DNA of 40,197 nt, from positions 1 through 40,197 of the IMG/VR virus record IMGVR_UViG_3300005529_000020. One strand, given 5' to 3'. The notes under the pieces are model-generated. The model worked only from the letters and a program-made list of their open reading frames with translations. It was not told the DNA's origin and searched no databases. This document shows positions 1 to 6,000 of this stretch, in pieces. This stretch comes from a virus. How positions within the stretch are numbered: the stretch's first letter is position 1; each line of letters begins with the position of its first letter. The translations under genes and the position numbers were made by a program.

Positions 1-40
1 GGCGATCGCCGCCACACCTCGAACCAGTCCCGCGTCGCCG
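1..40. repeat. Terminal direct repeat, left copy (circular junction)
   Basis: The 40 bases at 1-40 are identical to 40158-40197. The terminase small-subunit reading frame continues in phase across the join, so this is the overlap of a circular assembly and not a gene duplication. The non-redundant genome is 40,157 bp. Whether the virion DNA has cos ends or is circularly permuted cannot be told from this repeat. Confidence 0.95.
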
Positions 41-176
41 CCGACCACCGACCACCACCAGGCCGCCGACCAAGCGTCGGCGCGTCCTTCACCGGCTCAC
101 GACCCAGCTCGGTGAACTCGAACTGGCGCCGCGCACCACCATCCTGCGGCTGCGCCTTCAACGGCCGGCCACGCAT
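1..176 (-). CDS. terS: Terminase small subunit, N-terminal part (continues at 40157 downward)
   Basis: This is the 5' part of the gene that finishes at 39890. The ATG at 176-174 overlaps the TGA of the upstream HNH gene (TGATG), which argues for coupled translation and decides the start. The first 58 residues or so are basic and Gly/Pro rich (MRGRPLKAQ...), then reach the conserved W-F-E-V-W-R-R-S-P-Q-A segment at the contig junction. Joined across the circle the protein is 147 aa. It should recognise the packaging site and recruit the large subunit to it. A GGAG lies about ten bases upstream of the ATG. Confidence 0.85.
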   Translation of the reverse strand, partial: MRGRPLKAQPQDGGARRQFEFTELGREPVKDAPTLGRRPGGGRWSAATRDWFEVWRRS

Positions 177-571
177 CAGCCCGCGGCTCCAACTAATGCA
201 GCCGGAAAATCCGACCCGGCGGGGCATTTTGGGGTGGGGTGGTTCGAGAGATTTTCGAGGCCCCCCCTACCGCGGGCTCGTGGCGCGTCTTCGACTCCGT
301 GGCAGTGGTGGCAGGCGCTGATTGTGTTGCATAGGTTGGCCTTGGAGTGGTCGCGTTGGAGGGCTGGGTCGAGGTGGACGCTGGTCGCGCGGCCGGTGCA
401 TCCGGGGTGGCGGAGCTGACACTGGCCTTGGTCGAGTTCGAGTCGGGCTTTGCGTATGCGTTGCCAGTGTGGGTCGTTGGGGTTGTAGAGGTGGCTGCGG
501 TCGTGTTGGGGGCAGCGCGTGCCTGTGCTGGGGCGGCCGCAGTCGAGGCATGGGCGTAGTCGCCGGCTCAT
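176..571 (-). CDS. HNH endonuclease upstream of terminase
   Basis: This 131-aa protein has a CxxC pair near the start (CLDCGRPSTGTRC), a HW-x-R-x-R-x2 segment, then C-x4-C and a LQRDHSKANLCNTISACHHCH core, which is the HNH betabetaalpha-metal fold. HNH genes directly before terminase are typical of HK97-like cos phages, where the enzyme is needed with terminase for end cleavage. I use the ATG at 571 rather than 652, because the longer form would read through the terminator at 605-628. No good Shine-Dalgarno precedes 571. The stop overlaps the terS start, and this is the first gene of the late block. Confidence 0.85.
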   Translation of the reverse strand: MSRRLRPCLDCGRPSTGTRCPQHDRSHLYNPNDPHWQRIRKARLELDQGQCQLRHPGCTGRATSVHLDPALQRDHSKANLCNTISACHHCHGVEDAPRARGRGGLENLSNHPTPKCPAGSDFPAALVGAAG

Positions 572-604
572 TGTGCGGCTGTCTTGGGTGTGTGCTGGTC
601 CACG

Positions 605-628
605 AAAAAGCCGGCTCGGTGGCCGGCT
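605..628 (-). terminator. Rho-independent terminator of the early block
   Basis: Read on the minus strand, a 7-bp GC stem (AGCCGGC/GCCGGCT) with a six-base loop is followed at once by TTTTT. It lies downstream of the last early gene (stop at 729) and just before the HNH start at 571. It therefore separates early from late transcription. Confidence 0.8.
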
Positions 629-654
629 GTGGTGATACCTGTGGCGGTGCATGG

Positions 655-718
655 CCCAACCGGATTGGGCCGGTTGGGAGTGTAGCCAGCCGGCCTGCTG
701 GATCGCAAGCCGGCTGGC
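655..718. repeat. Two perfect inverted repeats between early and late blocks
   Basis: CCCAACCGG (655-663) pairs with CCGGTTGGG (670-678). GCCAGCCGG (685-693) pairs with CCGGCTGGC (710-718). Neither is followed by a T run on the minus strand. They could be auxiliary terminator stems or part of a packaging or regulatory site. Confidence 0.6.
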
Positions 719-728
719 CGCGGTGCTG

Positions 729-1409
729 TTAGCAGAAGGCCGGATCCTCCTCGCTGTGGGTCTGCAGGACGATGCCCGTCGCGTAGTCGACTACCTGCTG
801 AACGACGCGCCAGTTCCGCGTGCAGAGCGAATCACCGGAGTTGAAGTCGTTGATCCCGGTTTGGCTCCAATGAGCGGTGTTGCCGGCGCCCCAGTAGCCG
901 CCGCCGCTGCCGTCGTTGGTGCCCCAGCAGTCGCGCAGCGCGAAGATCGATGTGGTGCTGCCAGTAGGTTCGTTCGGGCCTCCGCAGTTAGTTGACGGCG
1001 TGACGTAGCGGAAACAGCCACCCGCCCCGCCGCACCAGAGCGACCCCGGCGGCGTGTGCCAAGTGCCGTTGTTTTCGAACTCGAACTCGCTGGTGACCCA
1101 GAAGCGGCCGGTGCAGGTGACGCTGGCTGTGGCGGGTGGGCCGCCTTGATCCCACACTATCCAGTTGGTCGAGTTGTCGAATCCGAGGGTCGGGAAGTGG
1201 GCAGAGAACCCACTGCAGGTGTTCGCGTGGGCTGTGGCGACGCCTGCTGTGAGTGCTGCGAGCGTTAGCGCCAGGGCTGCCAGTGTGGTGATGGCAGTGC
1301 GAGTACGACGTAGATGGTGATGGCCGCGATGGCGAAGTAGGCGGCTTTGAGTCGGCGTGTGACTGGCATTGGTCGTGATCCTATCGGTGGGCAGGATTCT
1401 TTTCGGCAC
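729..1409 (-). CDS. Secreted Cys-rich protein of unknown function
   Basis: This is the last gene of the early block. A basic segment (HLRRTRT, about residues 33-40) is followed by a hydrophobic stretch (ITTLAALALTLAALTAGVATAHA) and a likely signal-peptidase site before NTCSG. The mature part of about 165 aa has around eight cysteines and many Gly/Trp/Asn residues, which suggests a disulfide-bonded extracellular domain. I chose the GTG at 1409 because GGAGG precedes it by eight bases; an ATG at 1430 is in frame but lacks such a site. The N-region before the hydrophobic core is unusually long. Family not recognised. It could act at the cell surface during lysogeny or early infection. Confidence 0.65.
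   Translation of the reverse strand: MPKRILPTDRITTNASHTPTQSRLLRHRGHHHLRRTRTAITTLAALALTLAALTAGVATAHANTCSGFSAHFPTLGFDNSTNWIVWDQGGPPATASVTCTGRFWVTSEFEFENNGTWHTPPGSLWCGGAGGCFRYVTPSTNCGGPNEPTGSTTSIFALRDCWGTNDGSGGGYWGAGNTAHWSQTGINDFNSGDSLCTRNWRVVQQVVDYATGIVLQTHSEEDPAFC
1265..1369 (-). CDS. Possible 34-aa membrane peptide nested in the secreted gene
   Basis: In another frame of the signal-peptide coding region, an ATG with AGGA nine bases upstream opens a 34-codon frame. It encodes a basic start (MPVTRRLK) and one hydrophobic segment (AAYFAIAAITIYVVLALP), ending at TAA. It could be a real overlapping peptide, the true signal-anchor of the locus before a frameshift, or chance in a hydrophobic-coding region. 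Evidence is weak. Confidence 0.3.
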   Translation of the reverse strand: MPVTRRLKAAYFAIAAITIYVVLALPSPHWQPWR

Positions 1410-1482
1410 GGTTGAAACCTCCGTGGTCATGCCCGGTCGGCCTCTTGGTTGCGCCTTGGGCGCCGGCCGGGCGTGGCACGCT

Positions 1483-1498
1483 CTGCCCATGTGGGCAG
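1483..1498 (-). terminator. Short hairpin after the 84-aa gene
   Basis: CTGCCC pairs with GGGCAG around an ATGT loop, in the 108-base gap between the genes ending at 1518 and starting at 1409. No T run follows. It may be a weak attenuator. Confidence 0.3.
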
Positions 1499-1517
1499 GG
1501 CTTGGACGGTGTGTGGG

Positions 1518-1772
1518 TTAGGCGGTCACCTCCTTGCCGACGTCCCAGGTGTGTTGGTCTGGCCTCGTGCCGCGGATCGCTCCGCCTAGGCCGCGTGGGA
1601 CGCCGGTTACAGGGATTCCCCTGAGGCTGGCGGGGTCGCCCGGCAGTGCGCCTGGGCGGAGTGGGTGGTCGCGTGTCTCGTCTTCGAGGACGCCGGCGGC
1701 GATGTGCTGGTTGATCTGGCTTCGGAGTTCGAGGGTCCGGAAGCGGTGCAGGAGGTGATGGGTTTCGCTCAT
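1518..1772 (-). CDS. Hypothetical protein, 84 aa
   Basis: This small hydrophilic early protein begins MSETHHLLHRFRTLELRSQINQ. Its ATG overlaps the stop of the preceding HTH gene (ATGA), which supports both the start and translational coupling. The first 30 residues look helical. The second half is Pro/Gly rich (LRPGALPGDPASLRG) and probably disordered. No family is recognised, and no membrane segment or metal-binding motif is visible. It is the last cytoplasmic gene of the early block before the secreted protein at 729. Confidence 0.7.
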   Translation of the reverse strand: MSETHHLLHRFRTLELRSQINQHIAAGVLEDETRDHPLRPGALPGDPASLRGIPVTGVPRGLGGAIRGTRPDQHTWDVGKEVTA

Positions 1773-1984
1773 GCTGGGAGCCTCCAGTCGGGGTGGCGCT
1801 TGGCTTTGTGGTAGGCGCGGTCGATGCGTTTCCGCACGGCTTGTGGGGTGATGCGTTGTCGGTCGGCGATCTCGCGGTCGTTGAGGCCGGCGGCGGCGAG
1901 TTTCACGGCTTCGAGTTCCCCTGGGGTGCAGACGGTTTCGAGTGGTCGGCGGACGGTTTCGGGGAGGTCGAGCCATGCCATCAT
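1769..1984 (-). CDS. Sigma-region-4/LuxR-type HTH protein
   Basis: This 71-aa protein has the signature LETVCTPGELEAVKLAAAGLNDREIADRQRITPQAVRKRIDRAYHKAK. The segment T-P-x-E-L-x-A-V followed by a ...REIA...T-x2-A-V-R-x-R recognition helix is that of sigma-70 region 4 and LuxR output domains. Without the other sigma regions it probably acts as a small DNA-binding regulator, perhaps of late transcription. Two ATGs (1984 and 1981) overlap the upstream TGA. It is a paralogue of the HTH encoded at 2710-2912; both share a WL-x2-P start and the CTP-(D/G)-EL-x-(A/V)-VK motif. Confidence 0.75.
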   Translation of the reverse strand: MMAWLDLPETVRRPLETVCTPGELEAVKLAAAGLNDREIADRQRITPQAVRKRIDRAYHKAKRHPDWRLPA

Positions 1985-2277
1985 CCAGCGGTGTCCGGGT
2001 CGATCGGCGTGAGGCGCACTGGGCTGCTGCCTGCGCCGTTGTCGCGGGCTGCGTGGCGGTCGGCGAGTTCTTGCCACTGCTTGCGGAAGTTCGCTGCGAA
2101 GAGGGCGTCCATCGGGATGCGGATCTGGTCGACCTGGCCGAGGAGCTTCTCGCCTTCGCCGACGGCGCCGATGATGAGGGTGTGGACTGACCCCTCGACG
2201 TCGATCTGTAGGTTGGTGACTTCGATGATCGCGGCCTGGACGGTGCGCAGGGCTCGCTGCTGGTTTGGTAGGTGCAC
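1981..2277 (-). CDS. Hypothetical protein, 98 aa
   Basis: It starts at GTG 2277 with AGGAG seven bases upstream. The N-terminal half is rich in beta-branched residues (AAIIEVTNLQIDVEGSVHTLIIGAVGEGEKLLGQVDQI) and ends in a more polar tail. No family is recognised. It lies between the HTH gene, whose start overlaps its stop, and the 71-aa gene at 2295, as part of a string of small early genes that are usually host-takeover or regulatory proteins in such phages; that role is inference only. Confidence 0.7.
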   Translation of the reverse strand: MHLPNQQRALRTVQAAIIEVTNLQIDVEGSVHTLIIGAVGEGEKLLGQVDQIRIPMDALFAANFRKQWQELADRHAARDNGAGSSPVRLTPIDPDTAG

Positions 2278-2294
2278 GAATGCTCCTCTCGGGC

Positions 2295-2510
2295 CTAGGC
2301 GGTGGTTCGGAGGGCGAGGATGGATGTCAGCGGGCCGTGGATGTATCCGTCGGCATCTCGGCAGGTGAATCCGGTGCCATCGGATGATGCGCCGATGACC
2401 CTGTCAGGCGAGACGATCACATAGGACTCGACCTTGAAGTCTGCGATCTCGTGCCAGCCATCGGCGAGCAGGATCTCGGTCACCTTGTGGGCGAAGATCT
2501 CGATTCTCAT
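2295..2510 (-). CDS. Hypothetical protein, 71 aa
   Basis: It begins MRIEIFAHKVTEILLADGWHEI, and its ATG overlaps the stop of the preceding gene (ATGA at 2507-2510). The sequence looks like a compact alpha/beta domain (KVESYVIVSPDRVIGASSDGTGFTCRDADGYIHGPLTSILALRTTA). No family is recognised. The frame is open upstream all the way to 2912, so in the assembled sequence it is formally fused to the HTH gene there. The overlap-type start argues that it is a separate gene. Confidence 0.65.
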   Translation of the reverse strand: MRIEIFAHKVTEILLADGWHEIADFKVESYVIVSPDRVIGASSDGTGFTCRDADGYIHGPLTSILALRTTA

Positions 2511-2713
2511 CTGACGGCTCGTAGTTGGGTGACTTTGCCTTTGGCGAGGTCGTTGAACTCGGCTGCGAACTGTTCGATCTCTTCGGGTGCCGAGAGGTTG
2601 ATCGCGAGTTCGAATGACCCCAGGATGAAGGCGAAGGATGCGATCCGCTTCTCCCGGTCGCTGAGTTCTCCATAGACCATGCGCAGGGTCTCGTGAGGGG
2701 GTTGAGGACTCAC
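2507..2713 (-). CDS. Hypothetical protein, 68 aa
   Basis: The GTG at 2713 forms a GTGA overlap with a TGA (2712-2710) that lies in the frame where the upstream HTH gene ought to end. The protein, VSPQPPHETLRMVYGELSDREKRIASFAF..., is amphipathic and helical (ILGSFELAINLSAPEEIEQFAAEFNDLAKGK). A GTG at 2758 would give 83 aa but would overlap the HTH coding region. No function is recognised. Confidence 0.7.
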   Translation of the reverse strand: MSPQPPHETLRMVYGELSDREKRIASFAFILGSFELAINLSAPEEIEQFAAEFNDLAKGKVTQLRAVR

Positions 2714-2912
2714 ACCTGCTCCTTCGGATCTTGCGTAGCGCTGAGTCTTGGCGAGCACGAAGGGTCGAGATCGGCGTGTCGTTGAGGGCTTCGCTTACGC
2801 GGCGCCAGGAGTAGCCGGCCCAGCGGTGTTTGACGACGGCGAGCTCGTCGGGTGTGCAGACGTGCTCGGCGGTTTCGCGGAACCAGGCGGGCGCCTCGAG
2901 CCAGTCGGTCAC
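2710..2912 (-). CDS. Sigma-region-4-like HTH protein, probably frameshifted near its 3' end
   Basis: Starting at GTG 2912, which overlaps the upstream stop, the protein MTDWLEAPAWFRETAEHVCTPDELAVV... carries the same HTH layout as the gene at 1769. Its recognition helix is about STLRARQDSALRKIRR. No stop follows in this frame, which stays open to 2295 through sequence that clearly codes for another protein in a different frame. A one-base change near 2720 would end the gene at the TGA at 2712-2710, exactly where the next gene's GTGA overlap expects it. I therefore call the HTH portion only and suspect a natural or sequencing indel. Confidence 0.6.
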
Positions 2913-3106
2913 GCTGTCCAGCCTCCGAGCGGGAAGGACACTGCTATGCGATCGCCCTCGTTGGTGAGCGGCGTGACGACGTACTGGTCGGGGTCGCCGC
3001 CGAGCCAGTCGCGCGCGTTCTCCTTTGCGAACTCGCGATCGCGGCCGTGGACGATGGCGACGACGTTGGCGGTCTGGTGCAGTCGGACGAGCCAGAGGCG
3101 GTTCAT
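2909..3106 (-). CDS. Hypothetical protein, 65 aa
   Basis: This small alpha/beta protein, MNRLWLVRLHQTANVVAIVHGRDREFAKENARDWLGGDPDQYVVTPL..., has overlaps at both ends (ATGA at its start, GTGA at its stop). Those overlaps fix the frame against several competing frames. A beta strand, a helix and another strand are apparent. No family assignment is possible. It sits in a run of five tiny early genes downstream of the replication module. Confidence 0.7.
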   Translation of the reverse strand: MNRLWLVRLHQTANVVAIVHGRDREFAKENARDWLGGDPDQYVVTPLTNEGDRIAVSFPLGGWTA

Positions 3107-3315
3107 GCTCGAAGCCCCATGACGATCTCCTGCCCGGGCTTGACCGCGTGGCGGTGTTCGGCTCGCTGCGCGGCTTGCGCCATGTAGCCGGCGAAGAGCG
3201 CGCGTGGCGGTGCGAGCGCTGCTTCGTGGCGGCCGCCGCGGACGAGCAGCTGGACGATCTCGGCGCTCGTGCGGTCGTAGACCGGGCAGGCGGCTAGGAG
3301 CTGGCGCCGGGTCAC
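3103..3315 (-). CDS. Hypothetical protein, 70 aa
   Basis: Its GTG start overlaps the upstream stop (GTGA). The helical sequence VTRRQLLAACPVYDRTSAEIVQLLVRGGRHEAAL... contains a stretch resembling a small helical-bundle or HTH fold, but no motif is strong enough to name. It is co-transcribed with its neighbours through tight overlaps. Longer readings of the same frame upstream are Arg/Pro/Ser-rich shadow sequence. Confidence 0.7.
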   Translation of the reverse strand: MTRRQLLAACPVYDRTSAEIVQLLVRGGRHEAALAPPRALFAGYMAQAAQRAEHRHAVKPGQEIVMGLRA

Positions 3316-3533
3316 GCTGCTGCCTCGCTGGTATGGGTGACGGGCTCCGCGTCGATCTGGGGGGTCTCGCAGTGCCAGCACTCGGGGCCGGGGTTGTACC
3401 GGGAAAGCTCGCCGCCACAGCGCTCGCATGGTCTGCCTGCTGCATAGGGGTAGCGCTGGCCTTTCGGTTGGCGCATCCAGCGTGGCTGGTTGTCGTGCGT
3501 CGGCAGAATGGCGTTGATGATGGCGTCGGTCAT
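3312..3533 (-). CDS. Small zinc-ribbon protein, 73 aa
   Basis: The C-terminal half has CERCGGELSRYNPGPECWHCE, that is C-x2-C-x11-C-x2-C, a four-cysteine zinc ribbon. The N-terminal 30 residues (MTDAIINAILPTHDNQPRWMRQPKG...) are polar. The ATG overlaps the preceding stop. Such ribbons in early phage proteins usually bind nucleic acid or a host protein; which one applies here is unknown. Confidence 0.7.
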   Translation of the reverse strand: MTDAIINAILPTHDNQPRWMRQPKGQRYPYAAGRPCERCGGELSRYNPGPECWHCETPQIDAEPVTHTSEAAA

Positions 3534-3904
3534 GCGGTGGTGAACTCGTCGACGGTGGGCGCGCCGGCGGCCTCGGCTTCGCTGGCGATCTGGGATTCGG
3601 CGAGGCGCAGGGCCTCGTCTCGCCGGGCTTCGCGAGCTCGGCGAGCTGCGACCCACGGCGGCGGCGACCAGGTCTTGGCCTGCTCGACACCGACGATCTG
3701 CTCGGACGGCGCGGGTCTGGTGCCGTCGGGGAGCGGCGGGAGTTGCTGTTCGGGTACGGCGAGCGGTGCTGCGCAGGGCTGGCCGGTGTCGGTGTGGTAG
3801 AGCAGTCCGTCTTGGCGGCGTTGGTAGCAGCCGCGGAACACGTTGCCGTCTCGGTCGCGGCCGCCGTCTCGCCACAGGATGGTGAGTTCGTGGTCGCGGT
3901 TCAT
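3530..3904 (-). CDS. Hypothetical protein downstream of replication initiator, 124 aa
   Basis: It starts MNRDHELTILWRDGGRDRDGNVFRGCYQRRQDGLLYHTDTG, probably a small beta-rich domain. A proline-rich linker and an alanine/arginine-rich helix (WVAARRAREARRDEALRLAESQIASEAEAAG) follow. The ATG overlaps the stop of the initiator gene (ATGA), so the two are coupled. It could be a replication partner by position, but nothing in the sequence proves it. Confidence 0.65.
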   Translation of the reverse strand: MNRDHELTILWRDGGRDRDGNVFRGCYQRRQDGLLYHTDTGQPCAAPLAVPEQQLPPLPDGTRPAPSEQIVGVEQAKTWSPPPWVAARRAREARRDEALRLAESQIASEAEAAGAPTVDEFTTA

Positions 3905-4665
3905 GTGACGGCCTGGCGGGCTTGGAGGACGCGGACGGCGTAGCGGGTCGGTGAGGCTGGGCTCTTGGCCTTGACGGCTTGGATGGCGTCGTAGACCTCG
4001 GCGGGGTTGAGGGGCGCGGCGAGTTTGTCGATCACCTTGGGCGTGCCGGCGTCGCGGTCGTGGCAGAGGTGCAGGAGCTGGTCGACTGCTGTGCCGAGTT
4101 CGCCGGTGAGGCTGGTCAGGTGGTCGCGCTTGGGTACGAGCGCGCCGGCGACGTTGATGGGGTGGAGCTCGTCGGGTTGGTGTTCATGGTCAGGGGGTTC
4201 GCCGGGGTGTGTGCCGTTCGAGTTGGCGCTACCACCTTCCGGGTTTTCTGACTGACCTTGGAGTACAGAAGGTTCTTCTGTTTCTGTTCTGCTCTCGCGA
4301 GCGCGCGAGGTCCTCGGATCCTCTAGACCAGCTCTAGAGTTTTGGTACGGATGCTCTAGAGATAATCCGATCCATCCGGCTCGGTTGAGCCGTTCGAGCG
4401 CAGGCATGAGGATATTTGCGCGTAGGCGAAGTGAACTGCGACAGCGACGCAACGAGACAGCTGCGACCTCCTTTTCGGCGTTGTTGCGGTCAGTTGCCGC
4501 CAGGATCCAGGCACCGTGCAGGACACCTCGATCGCCGGCGGAGAGGTCGAGGTACTCGTCGGTGGAGAGCAGTTCGAGGTACGTCTTGATCCAGCTGGGC
4601 GCGCGTCCGTCCTTGTAGTGCTGGAAGCGCTTCCAGTTCGGGATCGTGATGTACGGCTCGCTCAT
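3901..4665 (-). CDS. Phage replication initiator, O-like
   Basis: The 254-aa protein opens with YITIPNWKRFQHYKDGRAPSWIKTYLELLSTDEYLDLSAGDRGVLHGAWILAATDR, the winged-helix N-terminal domain of phage replication proteins (lambda O and actinophage initiators). Residues of about 100-165 are a polar, Ser/Glu/Pro-rich linker. The C-terminal 90 residues are helical (LTGELGTAVDQLLHLC...VYDAIQAVKAKSPASPTRYAVRVLQ), resembling a DnaD-like or helicase-loader-binding part. It should bind the origin and recruit host helicase. The linker-coding DNA carries iteron-like repeats (see 4255-4365). Its start overlaps the stop of the RuvC-like gene. Confidence 0.8.
   Translation of the reverse strand: MSEPYITIPNWKRFQHYKDGRAPSWIKTYLELLSTDEYLDLSAGDRGVLHGAWILAATDRNNAEKEVAAVSLRRCRSSLRLRANILMPALERLNRAGWIGLSLEHPYQNSRAGLEDPRTSRARESRTETEEPSVLQGQSENPEGGSANSNGTHPGEPPDHEHQPDELHPINVAGALVPKRDHLTSLTGELGTAVDQLLHLCHDRDAGTPKVIDKLAAPLNPAEVYDAIQAVKAKSPASPTRYAVRVLQARQAVT
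4255..4365. other. Candidate replication origin inside the initiator gene
   Basis: Within the linker-coding part of the initiator gene, palindromic TCTAGA occurs at 4322, 4333 and 4355, so the copies are spaced 11 and 22 bp, on one helical face. Two copies share the 9-mer GCTCTAGAG. Nearby are three TTCTG repeats (4276, 4282, 4287) and the palindrome CTCGCGAG. The stretch is visibly less GC rich than its surroundings. In lambda the origin iterons lie at the same place, inside gene O. The role here is inferred from that analogy. Confidence 0.5.
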
Positions 4666-5186
4666 GCGGCTGTCCCTGCGTGGTGTTGCCAGGTGAGGTG
4701 GCGCCCGGCGAGCGCGATCAGGAGCGCTTCGGCGGCGTGCTCGGAGAGGTTGAATGCGAGCTCCGGCTGCGCGAAGGTCAGGATCCAGTCACGCGCCCGC
4801 TGGATCGCCTCTTCCTTGGATGCGCGGGCTGGCATGTGGAGCGTCTGGCGCCAGTCTTGTGCGGTGATCCCGGTCGCCGAGCGGCGGGTTTGGGGGAAGC
4901 CGGTGGCGGCGATGATCGCGCCGTAGATCGGCAGGAGCGCTCGAGCTGCTGGCCAGCGGTGCGTATACGGCTCTTCGACCCACGTGCTGGAGATGGGGTG
5001 CCCGTCGACGTCTCCGATCAACTGGCGGGCGCCGGCGGCGGCTTGGACGATCCGGCCGGCCTGGTCTGCGTGTTTGGTGAAGACGAAGCGGCGGAGTGTG
5101 AGTGGTCGCAGGCCGGCGTCGGGGTCGGTGGGGATAATGGCCGCGTCGATCGCGTGCGAGCTGAAGTCGATACCGACCAGGTACAT
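4662..5186 (-). CDS. RuvC-like Holliday junction resolvase
   Basis: This 174-aa protein begins MYLVGIDFSSHAIDAAIIPTD, a RNase-H-fold first strand with catalytic Asp7. It has an acidic motif at residues 70-72 (WVEEP), followed by a helix (ARALLPIYGAIIAATGF) as in RuvC-type resolvases, and late acidic residues at 149 and 153 (SEHAAEALLIALAG). It is expected to resolve branched replication or recombination intermediates before packaging. Both ends overlap neighbouring genes. The length fits RuvC-like phage enzymes (150-190 aa). Confidence 0.75.
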   Translation of the reverse strand: MYLVGIDFSSHAIDAAIIPTDPDAGLRPLTLRRFVFTKHADQAGRIVQAAAGARQLIGDVDGHPISSTWVEEPYTHRWPAARALLPIYGAIIAATGFPQTRRSATGITAQDWRQTLHMPARASKEEAIQRARDWILTFAQPELAFNLSEHAAEALLIALAGRHLTWQHHAGTAA

Positions 5187-5371
5187 CAGCGCCGCCGCCG
5201 ATCACGGTTTAACTGGATCTCTTCCAAGATGGGATCCTGGAATGGCGAGGCGGCCGGGTCGTGCTGCGTGCCGTTTCGGGCGCGCCAGTCGGGGTCGCCG
5301 ATGATCCAGTGCGCGAGCAGGTGCAGCTGGTCGCTTGCCCAGTGGATGGTCCGTCCGATCGCGAGCCTCAT
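5186..5371 (-). CDS. Hypothetical protein, 61 aa
   Basis: It is a small basic protein, MRLAIGRTIHWASDQLHLLAHWIIGDPDWRARNG..., ending in RDRRRR. An N-terminal helix with several Trp/His residues is followed by a polar tail. The start overlaps the HNH stop (ATGA) and the stop overlaps the RuvC-like start. It has no recognised family. Coupling to the resolvase suggests a role in DNA processing, but that is a guess from position. Confidence 0.65.
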   Translation of the reverse strand: MRLAIGRTIHWASDQLHLLAHWIIGDPDWRARNGTQHDPAASPFQDPILEEIQLNRDRRRR

Positions 5372-5946
5372 GCGATCCGCTCCAGTGCGAGCAGCTCATC
5401 GAGTCGAGCCTCGACCTCCAGTCGAGATAGATCCTCACCGAGGTAGGCGAAGGCGTACCAGCCGGCGGCGTAGGGTTTGAACCAGTCGGAGTGCTCGAAT
5501 GGGTAGACGCGTTCGAGCAGGACGCGGCCTTGGATGGTGAGGTGGCAGCGTTGGCAGAGCGCGGCGAGGTTCCACCAGCGGCAGTCCCACTTGACGCCGT
5601 TGAGGTGGTGCACGGTCAGGATCCGCCACGCGGCCTGGACGCGCCCTGCGGCCATCAGGCCTCGCGCGGGTGGGCCGGGGTTGACGTCGCGCCACACGTC
5701 GTCTGTGCGCACCTGGAAGGGCCCGGCGTGGTCGCAGTGCGTGTCGCAGGGTGACCATTCGCCGCGGCCGTGCTGGCCGGTCTGGTAGGGGTGGTGGCAG
5801 CGGATGCAGCGGTGGCCGGCCTGCTGGCGTACCAGGTCCTTGATGCCGTGGTCGGTGAAGCCGTCGAGTTGTGACCAGGCGAGCGGGTAGCCGCTCGGGC
5901 CGAGCTCGTCGGGCGCGTAGATGCGGAAGATGGGGTCTGTGGTCAT
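5368..5946 (-). CDS. HNH-type endonuclease
   Basis: The 192-aa protein contains CIRCHHPY, further paired Cys/His residues (SPCDTHCDHAG) and the core LTVHHLNGVKWDCRWWNLAALCQRCHLTIQ. In that core the H-H-x-N-G-x5-C-x4-N-L-x2-L-C-x2-C-H pattern is a standard HNH nuclease with structural zinc. I chose the ATG at 5946 (MTTDPIF...) over an in-frame one at 5988, which lies in the hairpin region. It could be a homing-type endonuclease or a phage DNA-processing enzyme. It is one of four HNH-type genes in this genome. Confidence 0.8.
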   Translation of the reverse strand: MTTDPIFRIYAPDELGPSGYPLAWSQLDGFTDHGIKDLVRQQAGHRCIRCHHPYQTGQHGRGEWSPCDTHCDHAGPFQVRTDDVWRDVNPGPPARGLMAAGRVQAAWRILTVHHLNGVKWDCRWWNLAALCQRCHLTIQGRVLLERVYPFEHSDWFKPYAAGWYAFAYLGEDLSRLEVEARLDELLALERIA

Positions 5947-5955
5947 GGTGTGGTT

Positions 5956-5988
5956 GTGGGCGGCCGCCGGCAGGGTGCAGCCGCCCAC
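5956..5988 (-). terminator. Hairpin between protease-like and HNH genes
   Basis: GTGGGCGGC (5956-5964) pairs perfectly with GCCGCCCAC (5980-5988) around a 15-base loop, in one of the few gaps of the early block. It has no T run, so it may attenuate transcription rather than end it, or mask the ribosome site of the HNH gene ten bases downstream. Confidence 0.45.
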
Positions 5989-6000
5989 GCTTCAGCTGGC

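Larger units (their letters stand above)
572..728. other. Inverted-repeat-rich intergenic region; cos/late promoter candidate
   Basis: This gene-free stretch separates the end of the early block from the first late gene. It holds three stem-loops: 605-628, 655-663/670-678 (perfect 9-bp stem, 6-base loop) and 685-693/710-718 (perfect 9-bp stem, 16-base loop). Being next to the HNH-terminase pair, it is the natural place for a packaging site and late promoter. I see no clear -35/-10 pair, so both roles are inferred from position. Confidence 0.4.

Noticed and set aside
176-652. Longer HNH frame starting at 652
   Set aside because: It would place the rho-independent terminator at 605-628 inside the coding region, and the added residues lack motif content.
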